Positions 48,901-61,227 of a DNA stretch of 64,000 nucleotides are shown piece after piece. Positions within the stretch are counted from its first letter, which is position 1; the number at the start of each line of letters is the position of its first letter. The translations under genes were made by a program, and so were the position numbers. Under the pieces are notes generated by a model, which saw nothing but the letters and a program-made list of their open reading frames with translations, had not been told where the DNA came from and searched no databases. This DNA comes from Cardinalis cardinalis (lineage: Eukaryota; Chordata; Aves; Passeriformes; Cardinalidae): assembly GCA_014549065.1 (NCBI GenBank), contig JACDOX010000034.1, positions 5,713,065-5,777,064 on the forward strand, given 5' to 3'.

Positions 48901-51900
48901 CTTAATGGAAAGTAGTAGGACTTTTTTTTAAATAAGCTTGTTATGTGTTTAGGGAAGGTACATAGACATTAATCATGACTGATTTTGGGAAGGGGAGTAC
49001 CCCATCTCAACACGGCCCAGGTCAGTTCAGCTAAACATAGTTGTTAAAATACAATGTTCTATACATGCTCTTTGGTTTTTTGTCCACTAAAAATCTTGCA
49101 TTTCCTTTTTGTTCCTAGTCCCTACTTACTTCAACATGTCTTTTGCAAAAGAGGTATAATTTTTCAAATTTGCTTTTTTAACTTATTAGCACTTAATAAT
49201 AGCACCAACTTTGCTTTCTCTTATGTTAGTACACACTAATAAAAGACAACAACAGTACAGATATTAATACATTCAAAACACATGCAAGAAGGGTATAATA
49301 TCACCAAGAAAGAAATGAAAATGAGAACTAANGTGGAGATAAGAGCAATCAGTCATATGGATTTTCACTTCACTGGAAAAACATGCATAAGAATGTGGAA
49401 GAGTAAAACAGATTTTCTTATTCTACTCTATCACTGAGTATAATTTTGAGGAACACTTTGACAACTTGTATTTAAAATGTTTCCATGCTGATAATGCTAC
49501 GCTGAACATTTCCTTTGAATTGTTCGACAGTATTGTAGTCTTCCTTTATACCTTCTTTAATTTCTTGTGGTAGAAAACTGATAGTTACCATGACTTNAAG
49601 AATAGGTATGGAGCCTAATTTGCTGCAGACTAAAGTCTTTAAAAGACTCTTCTTTGTCTAAAATGAGCTGTATCATGGCAGTATTGGTTTTCAAATAAAA
49701 ATATTTGTGAAGGATTCAGAGACATAAGACTGAAAACTGAACAGGCCCATACAATTTGTTCGCTACATTCCATTATTTGATATAGCTTCTGTTCTATTTC
49801 CCAGATTTTGAAATGTTGAAAATAAGGCAGGAAAGTAAAAATTTACTGGATTCTATGCCATGCTTTCACACTGTGTCCTCAGAAATACACTTCAGCTTTT
49901 CAGCAAAGCACTGTTCAAATATCTGCATAACTTTGCATTAAATCTTTAAATAAAAAAACTCATGTCTAGTGCGGGATTTCAAATATAAAGGTAAAATTTC
50001 CACCTATTATGCTTTTATTTAAGAATTTTAAATTACACTTGATTTTTTTTAATATCTTAATAGAATATTTATGAGAGAATGTTATACNTGTGATACAACT
50101 TAGAAAGTTACCCATACCATGATCAACATGTAAGCCATCTAGAAAAAGTGTACCCTCTTTGGATCATCTCTGAATAACCTCATCGAAATTCTTACTTTGG
50201 TCTTCTGACTTTAGAAGAAACCTGAATAATTTATATTCCTCAAACAGAAGTTAATGTCAAATGTTAACAAGTAAATGACTAAAGAAGGAACAAAAATATT
50301 ATTAATGAAAAAAAACAAAACCAAAAAACCCTGTGCTCCATTGTGTAGCATGCCAAATATATTCCTTCAGAAAAAAGTTAATGATGATGGTATGCTGTAT
50401 ACTATATTTGAAATATGCCTATGGTATAAAAAGAAAGAAACAAAAGCAACAAATGTAACAAAGATATCAGGATGTGNTCAGTTTCAATTCAGTATTTTAA
50501 GAAAATTATAATCCAAGGCAGAATGCCTAGAAAATGACTGCAGAGTGTATACTGTTACTTTAAGTGTCTCTAAAATCAACTAAAAGGGTGTTGATGGATT
50601 TTTTTAATCCACTTTTTTTCCTATAATGACTCTTGTGCATTCACTGAACATTCATTTGCTTTTACCAAAAAAAAGAAATGTACTCTTGTTAAAATGAAAA
50701 GGAAACATTAGGAATAGTGAATAATACAAATATGAAAAACAAGAAAAGGACACAAATGNAATTTTGAAAGACCAATTCTTGCAGGGGTTCAAGGCCTATC
50801 TCTGCAGTCTCCAATTTCTGAGGACAAGAGTGAAAGAAGAGTGCATAAAGAGATTCTTTAAGTGAAAGAAAACCTCTCTGCACAAGAGATGCTACAGAAT
50901 ATTACTCGCTGCTTCTAAGTGCCTATTTCAAAAAAAAAAAAATTGGAATAGTATAGCAGCTAGTAATTCAGCCACACTGCCTGTTATTAGACCCCCTAAG
51001 TANGGTAATGAATGCTTCTCTCTAACAGTGATCAACTTCTTCCTTCTTGACCTGCACTTAGATCCTGCTCATAAAGAGAGTTTGTCGAGCACATTATTTA
51101 GGGTTCAGTATAAAATCCACTTGAACCCCTCAAGCTGAAGGATTCTGCTTATTGATTTCTTNCCAACGAAAATATTTGACTAATTTTAAACATCAGAAAC
51201 TCTTCCTCAATGAGGTAGCTACCAGAGCTATATACCCTACAGCTTGCACTAGCCTGTGCCACATAGTTAGTTTGACTCCTTGCTGTCTGAAAATATCATT
51301 AAAACTGAACTATCAAGGATTGTTTAGGCCTATAGAAGCTTTCCAGAACAATTTGTTCCTATGGAGTACAGGGAATAAAGAATGCAGAGGAAAGAATGAG
51401 GATTGGATAAAACAGTTCTATGGACCCAAGATATGTATTTAGATTATTTTAATCAGTTTTTTTAGAAGTAGGAGAAAACATCCCCAGCCTTTACAGTGTC
51501 CTTTTTCTATGGCTTATGTATTGCAGACTTCAAGTGGGTGTTAGTAGTTACGGGTATGGCTATGTCCCTCTTTTCTCTCTGTGAAGGAAGATATTAATAT
51601 ATTAAGACCCTGCAATGTAGACATATGGGAAAAATAATACATAAATCTCTTTACCTTCTTTCTTTTTATTTTCAGATTTTCAATCAGCCCCATCTGTAAA
51701 TAGCAGCTGAACTTCCTAAACTTCAGATGAGAATCAAATAAAATGCTAACCTGAGCATCTCTAAAATTATTTTGGGCATTGCATTTTTCCCCCCTCACTC
51801 CCAGCTAATTTAAAAGCCTATGCATGATTTAAAAGGTTTTCTATCTGGTCCATGAAACAGGATGTAAACCAAAAGTATGTAGNTTTAGACTGTTGAATCT

Positions 51901-53495
51901 GGTCAATAAGGATTGGCAATATCTTGCTAACCTCATCCTGAAAGAATCACAGGCANAGAGAGAAATTTTCATTATTTTTAGGCAAAAAACCATTTTATTT
52001 NCTAGCNTGAGCTATACTGATCTCTATCTAGCTATCTATCTGTACAGCTTATGTGTATTCAGTTAGTCTGTTTTAGAGATCAGCTATTCTAAGCATGCAG
52101 AATTTATTATTTAATTAACAAATTAGTGAACACTGTAAAGTTGACCTTCCCAGGCAAAGAATTCTCTTTTTATAACTTTCNTTTTTAAACACAGAACATT
52201 ATGAGTCTATGTTATTTACCCACAGAATATCTATAGAACTTGTCAACTTGGGAAGGGCAGGGGAAAAAAGGAGACAAAAACCAAGAAAAAACCAAGAAAA
52301 AAACCAAAAAACCAAGGCTCCTACTACAGATTCAAATGTTGAAACTTACAGAGCTTGGTCTCCAGATAGGCCATGCTGTGAGCNCTTGACTTACCAGTGC
52401 CAAAGAATCAAAGAGTATGCAAGATACAACTCTTTGGATTGTCAACAGAAATTTATTTGCTTTAAATATGTTAGTTGGCATTCTTTTGCAGTTTTGAATT
52501 CAGATTATTCATTTTTTTTCAAGACCAATAGACACATTAGAGAAAGAAGACAGGATATTGAGACAGTTAGGAGGAGAGTTAGCCAAGTCTCTGGCAGAAC
52601 AGCTGAGATACCTGGTAGACATCTAGAGGAGACAATATGTGGAAACTATAGAAACAAAAGAGTGATGGACTCTGTCTGATTTCAATTTCTCAAAAGAGAA
52701 GCAGTCAAAGAATCAGCTCCTGTGTCAAGCTGGAGAACATCAGATTTCTGAAGATTTATTGAAAAATGTAACATTTTCAGGCAATTGAAATGTAGATGGT
52801 AAACAGAGTTTAGATACATCATTAGAAGGGAGAGAGGATTAGAGAGCTGACTGGTATACTGAATCACTGAATTACTATACAGTTTGTACAAAAAAAAAAT
52901 CCCACCCAAAACTCTGAGGCTATTAGAGTAGGATTTGAAGTAGACATTGTGCAAAGTATTGACTANTCAAGAATTAATCATTTATATAAGATTAACACAG
53001 TGACTCGAAATGCTTTGTGTCTCTCGGACTTTGAGGAAAGAGAAGAGGGAAGGTGTTCAGGGCAAGACAGATCTGGTGGCTGTAACTGCAAACAAAAGGG
53101 GGAAAAAATGTACCAAAAATATTTCTATGTGAAAGAAAGGATTGGAAGTCCATGTGTGTCTCACTGTTATTACTTATTTCTGAAGAGCCTAGGAAAAGTC
53201 AAAGAAAAAATAAATCACAATAGGTGACTATTATCTCTGTTGCACACATGAAGGTTTGCTTATAACTCTGAGATTTATGCTGTGTAAGTATTCATTTCTG
53301 GTTTAGAATAGCTGCTCTGCTGTGACACCAGCAACTGCATGATATTTATGGAAATAACTACAAGAAAATGCACCTTCCCTTCCCCTCACACAGTGGGAGG
53401 AGAAAAAGCAGAAAAATCAAGCAGTACATTAAGGAGAGACCAGAATGTAGATGTGTGGGGTTTCAAACTTTTTAGCGTACTGGCATACTACAGTG
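45992..53495. other. Long AT-rich non-coding stretch, no gene seen
   Basis: The longest frame of the window (156 codons, 52,209-52,679) lies here. Its lysine-rich part comes from an A-rich low-complexity tract at 52,270-52,316 and the rest is unrecognised. A poly-T run of about 19 bases ends near 46,920, and a short CTAT run lies near 52,025-52,042. No mobile element is recognised. Confidence 0.6.
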
Positions 53496-53934
53496 TGTCC
53501 TGGTTCCAGCCAGGATGGGGTTAATCTTTGCAGTAGCCAGGAGAGGGCACGGCCAGAAGACAGAGGTTAACTAATACCACCCTACATTATTGCTGGAGGT
53601 AGGGTTAAGGGATTCTCAGGGAGAAGGGGTTCCTTCTAGTCCAGCAAATCTGGCAAGGGACATTGTCTGTATTTGTGGGTTTTCCACGTGAATTGCTCCC
53701 TTTCCTTGTAGCTTCTGTCATTCGAATTGTTGCTGTTACTGTTTGTTTTGTCATCTCTTTGCTGTCTCCTGTAAATTCTTATCACAACCTGTGATCTTTT
53801 CCTTTTGTGCCTCCAATTCTTCTCTCCATCCCCCTACATGGGAAAAAGGGAGGCGAAAAGCAGCNGATCGGAGCAGCTTATGGTCTGGAGAGTCTTGAGA
53901 GAGAGACTGAATCACCATTCCTAAACCACGCCCA
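53496..53934 (+). mobile_element. ERV solo LTR, sense, near full length
   Basis: It opens TGTCCTGGTTCCAGCCAGGA and continues GGGTTAATCTTTGCAGTAGC, CAGGAGAGGGCACGGCCAGA, GGATTCTCAGGGAGAAGGGG, GTTTGTTTTGTCATCTCTTT and finally CACCATTCCTAAACCACG. This is the order of a well-known avian LTR type distinct from the other two in the window. CAGTG stands directly before the opening TG (53,491-53,495) and CAGTG recurs at 53,933-53,937. That fits a target duplication if the terminal CA of the LTR overlaps or is lost. There are no flanking internal viral genes. Confidence 0.85.
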
Positions 53935-55094
53935 GTGAAAGGTTTGATTTTATTACTGTGATCTTTTTCCACTTTCACAAGTGACAGCCACATGGACAGG
54001 AGCAAAATAATAAAAAATATCAATCTCTAATTTTAATATCCATGAAAAATAGTCTCATTTAAGAAATAAAACTTCTAATAACATAAGAACACTGACACAT
54101 CTCTCCAGGTTTTGGCTATATTTACAAGTAGTTTAATTCATTGCAACTTTTTAAATGCAGAGTTTAAGTATCATATGCAGACCTAATGTCTTTCTCATCA
54201 GTAAAAATCTGTTGAGAAATTAAAAATTAAAATAACTCGCCCAGCAAACTAAAGTAAATAGGTCTTAGATTACTTACAGGAAATACCCCAGAAGACTACA
54301 GCAAATTTAGATTACTACTGAATTTTAAGGTTGCTCGTGTCTTTTTAGACCTGACCAGGTATCTAGTGAAGAGACGGAAATAAAGAGAAATTTAGATTGT
54401 GGATGAGCCAGCTACTGAATGTTCATGACTTAGAGTAGTGTTTTATAATTTACAGTTTATGGCTTTGTTTTAGAGCAGAGTGACAGCTTGGGTAAACATC
54501 TCCATTTTTAAGTAGTACTGTTTATTATAAAGATGAAAATTTAAAAAAAAAAGAGTGCNTTTTTTCTTTTTTTTGTTTGGCCTCCTTACTGAATATTCTC
54601 ACAAGTCATCACTATTGCTATGGGTGCACATGATAGTATAATTAATAGGATGCTGACTTTGGGTAGAGTTTGCCATAAGATTTGCTATAGTCGGGAAAAG
54701 TAAAACTGAAAATTCAANGACATCTCATAAATAAGCAGATAGTGATAGAAAGATGGGTAGAAAGTAAGGCAGTTGGAAATACTTTCAGATTCTAGACAGG
54801 GCTGATCATATTTTGAATGATAAGGAAAAGGTGGCTTTGACTCTATAACTGAACAGTATTTTCCATAACTGTTTTAAATTGATATAGTCTTAATTTTCTA
54901 TATCAAATNATATATGAACTGTTTCCTACTGAAACTGGCAGCATTCTTGGAAAAGGATAAATGATGGAGACAGAAAAAGGAGTGTATAATGTCATTCAGT
55001 TCTACAACAAGCCTCATGAGACAGTATTTTGACAGCAAATCCTGTCAAAGGAAGACTNCTGAATAAACAACATGAAGTCTGTTCTCCGAGATCT
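53935..55094. other. AT-rich non-coding stretch, no gene seen
   Basis: It holds short poly-A and poly-T runs around 54,540-54,580 and nothing else recognised. Confidence 0.6.
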
Positions 55095-55262
55095 TGCTCT
55101 GGAAAAAAATTGGATCATCGTGTTCCATCCCCCCTGCCATGAGGAGCATGGTTCCATTAGACCAGCCTACCCAGAGCCCNGTGATTTAGAACACCTCCAG
55201 GGATGGGGAATCTACAACCTCTCTGGGCAATCTGTTCCCATGCCTCACCAACCTCACANAAT
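55095..55262 (-). mobile_element. CR1 LINE scrap, antisense
   Basis: The plus strand carries GGATCATCGTGTTCCATC, CCCCCTGCCATGAGGAGCAT, ACACCTCCAGGGATGGGGAA and TCTGGGCAATCTGTTCCCAT. These correspond in order to the reverse complement of the CR1 3' region. A few bases are missing after CCCAGAGCCC relative to the copy at 30.2 kb. The octamer tail is missing or degraded and the 5' side stops near 55,262. Inactive. Confidence 0.8.
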
Positions 55263-55689
55263 CATAGCTATAATACATATATAAAAAATCCTCAGTTACA
55301 AAAACAGATCTGTTCTGACTTGAGGTGTATACTTCTCAATATCAAATATGTATTTCATGATTCACCTAAAAAGCCACAAAAATCACAAATCTTCATAGAA
55401 ATTATGTTAATACACATCATGCATTCATAAGTGAATTTCAGCGTGTCCATAACAGCTATGGTTCGAAATCAACACTGTGCTGCACTCACAATTCTTCCCC
55501 CTGGGGCCAAAATTACCCGATGTGAACCCTGACAGAGAAATGTTTGTCTGACCTGTATTTGAAAGCTCCTATTCTGCCTTGCTTCAGTCTTTCTCCTTTC
55601 TAGACTAATCTGAATTTTAATTTCTAATCTGAATTTTTTCTTCTTCCACTGGATTTTAGCATGCCCCTGCCAAGGTGCTGGCGTTGGGG
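55263..55689. other. Non-coding stretch upstream of a GA-rich LTR
   Basis: No gene is seen. A duplicated TAATCTGAATTTT motif lies near 55,605-55,638. Part of this stretch may be the decayed 5' end of the following LTR. Confidence 0.45.
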
Positions 55690-56432
55690 ACAATGCAGGG
55701 GCAGCCTCTTTAAGGAGAGGTTCCATTGGAACGACCTTCTTTGTGAGGTGCTGGTTCTGATGAACCCACCACTGAGGAGACACAGNTGAGCCCCTTAGTC
55801 AAGCTGGCAGTTCTTCTGGGAAAATTAGATTAAGAAAGGGCAAAACCACCACAGATCAGTATGAGGGGAAAATGAGAAGAGAAGAAGTATCAGAAACTTC
55901 TGCAGAGATCAGGGTGAGGGAAGGAAGAGAGGAAGAGGAGGTGCTTGAAGCACCAGAACAGAGATTCACTTGTGGAGCAGATACCCACAACGCAGACTGT
56001 GGAGAACTCCACACCAGAGCAAGGGCATTGTCACTGAATGAACTGTAGCCCACGGAGGAGCAGGGAAATAGCATGAGGAGAAGGAACTGTTATGGACTCA
56101 CTGTATTCCACCACCAGCCCACATTGCACAGATCAGGGAGATAGAGTCTGAGATGCAGGAGTGAGTTTAACTCTGGGAAAGGGAAGGAAGACAGTGTTAT
56201 ATTAATTTGTCTTTGATTCTCACAGTCCAAATCTATTTTAACAGACAGTAAATTAAATTTTCTCTAAGTCTAGACTGTTTTNCCCCTGATAGTATTTGAT
56301 AAGGGATTTCCTTGTCTTTGTCTCATTTTACAAGTTTTTCTTATCTTATTTTCTTCCTCCAATCCCATTAAGGAGAAGAAGTTCGAGTAGCTGGGTGGGG
56401 ATCTGGCAGCTTGCCAAAGTCAGCTGTCTACA
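55690..56432 (+). mobile_element. ERV LTR, sense, GA-rich type, degraded
   Basis: The GA-rich stretch includes GAGGAAGAGGAGGTGCTTGA, AGCACCAGAACAGAGATTCA, GTGGAGCAGATACCCAC and GTAGCCCACGGAGGAG. It is followed by AGTAAATTAAATTTTCTC, AAGTCTAGACTGTTTT and TGTCTTTGTCTCATTTTAC, and ends ...AGTCAGCTGTCTACA. This order fits a large avian LTR type whose R/U5 side follows a (A)TAAATTAAATTAA signal, here weakened. The right end near 56,432 is fairly clear. The left end is not, and may begin later than given. A second partial copy of the type lies at 63.13 kb. Confidence 0.7.
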
Positions 56433-58658
56433 GTATAACCTACCAGAAAAATGGGGGAGAAAAGAATCTCCGACCCCACAAGAATAAAATACTTATGGAT
56501 TATATCTCTGTAATACACAGTTTGGCAGTGAAGCACATTTCAGAGAGAGGTTATCAGAAGAAATAAATGGTTTCAGTCTGTGCCTCACTGATAATATTGA
56601 TTTGTAAAGGCAGACTATCAGTTCTGCTACATCTCCATCATTCCATAGTCCTGATGTTATGCTGCTCTTGCAAATCCATTAGTGCTAAAAGGATCAGCAT
56701 ACATCATTTGGCCTGTATCTGTGAAGGGGCACTTGCTAAGAAAGTTATTTAGCTGCCCAAATATATGCTGTTCTGGAGTTGCTAATTATTTGAAGGAAAG
56801 TGAGTAAATTTTACATGGCAAGCAAGGACACCATTGACCATGTGACTGTCTCATACCTTCCTTAGACCAAACTAATTTTCACAGTTGAACTGGACTTTGG
56901 AATGAAAAAATCATCATGCAAATTTATGTAGGTGTCAGGTTTTTAATGAAAAAAGCAATTATAAGCTGTTCGTGTATATGTATATAATTTTATTTTTTAA
57001 TATTGAGCATCATCCCGGAGTCAAGCTTGTATTCCCAGTCCTTCATATGCCAGTTTTACAAGAGAATGACTTTCCACAATTTCAAGAAGATTGTTGTCAT
57101 TGAAGCCTATGTGAGAATAAAATAAACAGCCCTTTTGAAGGATTCTATTCCAGATGTACAGGTCAATTTTTTCCCTACAATTTTCATTTGTTCAATTTAG
57201 GATTAAGGATTGAATTAGTTTTTGTAAGGATTTGGTTTGGGTTACAAAAGCTGCTCTTCAAATTTTCTTTGTTTGGAANGTTGAAATTTTTTTTTACAGA
57301 TCANTTTTTTTTATTTCAGTCTGTTTAAGTTTTCAAATTCTAATCATCTGGCCTGAGTCCCCAAAGCCAAAAGTGCTTGCAGCCATTTCAATCATTATCA
57401 TTAGGGTATAGATATGAAATTACTGGGGTTTTATTTTAATAAACTGCATTTCTTACACTAACAAACTTCAGTGACAACTCTCATTCAGTCTTCTGGAAGC
57501 CAAAGAAACCCCAATCTTCTAGAGGTTTTTGTTTCCTCTTTTGTTGTCTACTCTATTCCTTAGTTTTTAATGGCAAAATGGATTTCTTTTAAGTTTTACT
57601 GCAAGACCCAGTAACACACTGCAATTAAGTCAGGGGTGTGCACTCAGAANGAACTAGTGTAACTTTAGTTGCTTCACTGGACTGGCATAATTTCATATCA
57701 GATGCAAAATCTCAGCNATAATCACTGAATTAGAAAACACAGCAGAGTCCAACTGAAGCATCACGGCGCTGTTTTTCCTTAAAAATTTGCATATAGGAAG
57801 CATTATAGTTTAAAATGTATTATTTAAATATAGTTATTGCCTTGAAACTCATTAGACACACACAATTTATAATGACATTATCAAAATGTCTTCACTAAGG
57901 AATAATACAGACCACCACAGTGAATTAACACACTTGAATAAGAAATGTGCTGCCTGCTGCACAGAACAACAGTTGAATTTGGTTGCATGTGTCAGATCAA
58001 ATCATAGTTAATAAGAGCATTCACTTTTCTGATATGAACAGAACAGACAAAAAAACCTTCTTGAAGATGTTTATCCCTAGGATAAATGGAGCTCAAGATT
58101 AAGACACTGAAGAGCAGGATATCAGCGAGCAGATGTTAGGTGATGGCAGGAATTAGGGATGCTCGTGGGAGAAATGCCTACTGCCAGCTGCAACCATCCT
58201 AATTATTGTGAGACAGGGTGCCAGAAACATGAGAAAATGTAAACAGGGGTAATCAGACTATATTGAAAAGGGTGTTTAGGAAAAACTGTCAGATTTACAA
58301 CAGCAAAAAAAAAAAGACCTAAAGTCACAGAATTTTCAAAAATATTGTATTTTAAAAAGGTCCAGATTATTGGAACCACTGTGACAAAAGAATTTAGAAA
58401 ATTATTTTTCACTAAATTATTAGGTCTGCAGCAGGATGCACCACCAATGACTGCATCATTTCTGAGGTCTTATCTCTAATATAAAGACAAGTCTACTTAC
58501 TCTTGAATTTGTTTTGATAGTTCAACAATCTCTGCTTGAATTTACACTTCAATTTAAAGTCAAAAATCCTGATTTCTCTATTATGAACTCGTAAATCACT
58601 CAGTAAAACACTGAAGATGCATTTTAGATCAAGGTATGTATCACAGAATTTTGCCGAT
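56433..58658. other. AT-rich non-coding stretch, no gene seen
   Basis: Open frames are short (up to about 70 codons). Nothing recognisable is present. Confidence 0.6.
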
Positions 58659-58793
58659 TGTNGTGGTTTTGGCCAGGATAGAGTTAATAATTTCTTCATA
58701 GTATCTAGTATAAGGTGATCTTTTAGATTTTGGACTTCCACTGCAGGGATGAGCAAACATTTGTGTGGGGCTGGCTGGAGTTAAACCACAGCA
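58659..58793 (+). mobile_element. ERV LTR, sense, both ends kept and middle deleted
   Basis: It starts TGTNGTGGTTTTGGCCAGGA, TAGAGTTAAT, TTTCTTCATAGTATCTAGTA, which is the opening of the LTR type present in antisense at 29.5 and 40.5 kb. After about 75 bases it jumps to GATGAGCAAACATTTGTGTG, GGGCTGGCTGGAGTTAAACC, ACAGCA. In this LTR type that is the closing segment. The element is about 135 bp against at least 550 bp for the 29.5-kb copy. The promoter and poly(A) region is therefore gone and it cannot act as an LTR. Confidence 0.75.
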
Positions 58794-61190
58794 CTGAGGA
58801 ACTGAAGACCAAAACTGAACCTTGGTTGTTCTATGGACCAAGAGCATCTGTGGGAGTGGAGACACATTGTGACTTCGACAAGGATAGTCTGGTCCAGTCA
58901 GTCACCCCCCCACACCTCCATACCTCTGATAGGCTGTGCAATTTGTCCAAAGATAAGAATGCCAGGTGGATATTGCAGGAAGAACTGTCTGAATGCTCAT
59001 GTAATTAAAGTATTCCAGACATGGGAGAGCTGTGATGCACTGGTAATATTTAGATACTGTATTAGCAATAAATCTAATTGTAATCATACACATTATCAGT
59101 GTCATATCTCTCATGCCTGATCAAGAGTCTTCTAATATTCTGTCACACACATCTATCAGAAATTTCCCTCAGCTGATTCCCACTACACATTTGCATGAAG
59201 ACACACACTTTTTCCATTCATTTGTGTTGCAGTGTTGGAATTATTTGTAGGTCTACAGAGAGAGAGGGGAGCCTTTTCACTGTGCTTCTCCTACCTTGGT
59301 GAATCTCACTANAAAACAGCACCCACATGCAGTATTCTTGCTTTATATATTTTTAGCACCAGTTCAGTACTCAAAAGTATCTACAGCTATTTGAGATTTC
59401 CTACCATGCCTAAAANATCTCCACTGTGCTGACACATACTGCTTTCTACATGTCTCGCAATGCAATTCAGGCCTAGCTTTAGGTGTTTATACGTAGATAT
59501 CTGCATGCTCAGTGGATGTCTGTGTCNCTAATACCTTCCAGCATGAAAACGAAAGTGGTTTATCTCCCCTACAAACAGGTGCCCACACTTGCCAGCCAAG
59601 TGCCTGAGTATCATCTAAGCACTGACTTTGTTGCCTGGAGAATGTTTTTGCTGCTCACCCTAGGGCACCTGGTTTTATCTGAGACTCTCCAGAGAATCCC
59701 ACCAGGCCTCCAGACACCTCTCCCAGCAGGCATTTGAGTGCAACTTCTACATCAGATCTGACAGCCCCACAGATGTCTGCACTGGATATCTGGGATATCC
59801 AGCCTGAGTGTGTCAAATGACAGTAAACACGCCTGTGTGGGCAGTCATGCTCTAGATTTGCATGGTTTGTAACACAAGACAAGCATGAAATAGAGTTGAA
59901 GGTAGCAGTTTAGGTTTCTTGATCATTGACCAAACCCCGTTTTGATTCTAGTCACATCTGAAGTAAAGTTGAAGTCCAACTGATGTTATCAGAAAGAGAA
60001 AATAAGGAATAAAGTCAAGGGATAGCTTAAATCTTCAACTAGTACTTCCTTTAAGGAAGATGTTTGCAATCGAATGCATGCTATACAGTGCAAACTGAGT
60101 AGACACAGCGCTTCTAGATATTTTTGAGGAAGTGTCAGCAGGTCTAATTTTAAAAGGGCAGGTCATACTGTAATGGTACAGCTCAGCCCTTATTTCCTCC
60201 ACAAGAAGGTTAATACAGTTTTAAAAGGTAGAAAAAGAAAGAACATGCTGTAACCTTTTATCCTTGTCTTTAATCTCACACTAACAAAAAACTGAGGAAA
60301 TGCAGCCTGCCACCTCCTCTCACATCAGCATGGGCTGCTGTGTGCCTGGAGTTCCCAGAAAGCAGTCTCAGTCACAGACACCTTTAGATGGGTGCACAGA
60401 TGCTCCCAGGAGACAGCCATACACACCAGTTCCCTCACACTGCATGGGAAATAAGAAATAAACTCTCGGGGGAGCAGTGACATAGAAAGAAAATAATGTT
60501 GCTCTCCCAAGCTTTAAATATCCTTTGGTACTATCAATGTTGTTAATGATCAGGTATTTGGATCAGGTATTTCANTGTATCCTAAAGATTCTGTTTAGGG
60601 CAGTGGTAGAGTTCTGCTACTCCAGAGACGATATTGCCATCATGGTCTCGCCTGTATCTCCTCAGAAAAATTGTCTTGTCTTTATGGTGCCAACAGAGAC
60701 AAGCATGTTTCTGCTGTGGAGATATCACTGCTGGGCTGGGGATGGGAAGAGAAGATCTGGAGGAGAAGTTACTTTTCATTGGCAAAATTATTGTTTCTAC
60801 AGGCCATTTGGTACAAAGCAGCAGTAGAAGTTCTGGAAGGATAAAGCTATCAGATACTAAAGAGAACACCCTCCCCCCGCCAAAAACAAAACAAAACAAA
60901 AAAAAACCAAACCACAAACCCAAAACAACTCTTCAGATGGTTAAGGGCTGGGAAAGGTTTGTTATGTTTGAAGGAGCTCTCTCGAGGTTACTCCATTCTG
61001 TTGATTTCAGCAAGAATCCTTGGATGGAGAAGAATGATTTTATGGGGTAGGATGGGGTTTAAAGGCAAGCATGATTTGCAGGCAAAGTAGCAAGGAGATA
61101 TCTAACTAACTGATAATTAATGCTTTTGATCATTTCACCCCCTCCCGCTGAGTGCTTTTAAAAATGATGCCAGAAATCTCAATGAAAGAG
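58794..61190. other. Mixed-composition non-coding stretch, no gene confirmed
   Basis: Less AT-rich patches at 59,480-59,830, 60,300-60,460 and 60,600-60,870 contain open frames of 60-138 codons with no recognisable domains. A 9-bp-arm hairpin (CTGGATATC, loop TGG, GATATCCAG) lies at 59,782-59,802. A C/A-rich tract at 60,880-60,925 is low complexity. Confidence 0.5.
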
Positions 61191-61227
61191 GTTTAATAAG
61201 GTTAGACAAATTCTAACCTTATTAAAC
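61191..61227. repeat. Perfect inverted repeat, 16-bp arms and 5-nt loop
   Basis: The left arm GTTTAATAAGGTTAGA (61,191-61,206) and right arm TCTAACCTTATTAAAC (61,212-61,227) are exact reverse complements around CAAAT. The flanks (GAAAGAG and TCTAAG) do not continue the pairing. There is no adjacent gene and no T run after the stem that would suggest a terminator. Confidence 0.95.

Noticed and set aside
52209..52679. Longest open frame (156 codons)
   Set aside because: The lysine-rich start comes from A-rich low-complexity DNA, one codon is unknown, and no domain or family is recognised.
55469..55783. 104-codon minus frame
   Set aside because: It runs across the left part of a degraded LTR and has no recognisable domain.
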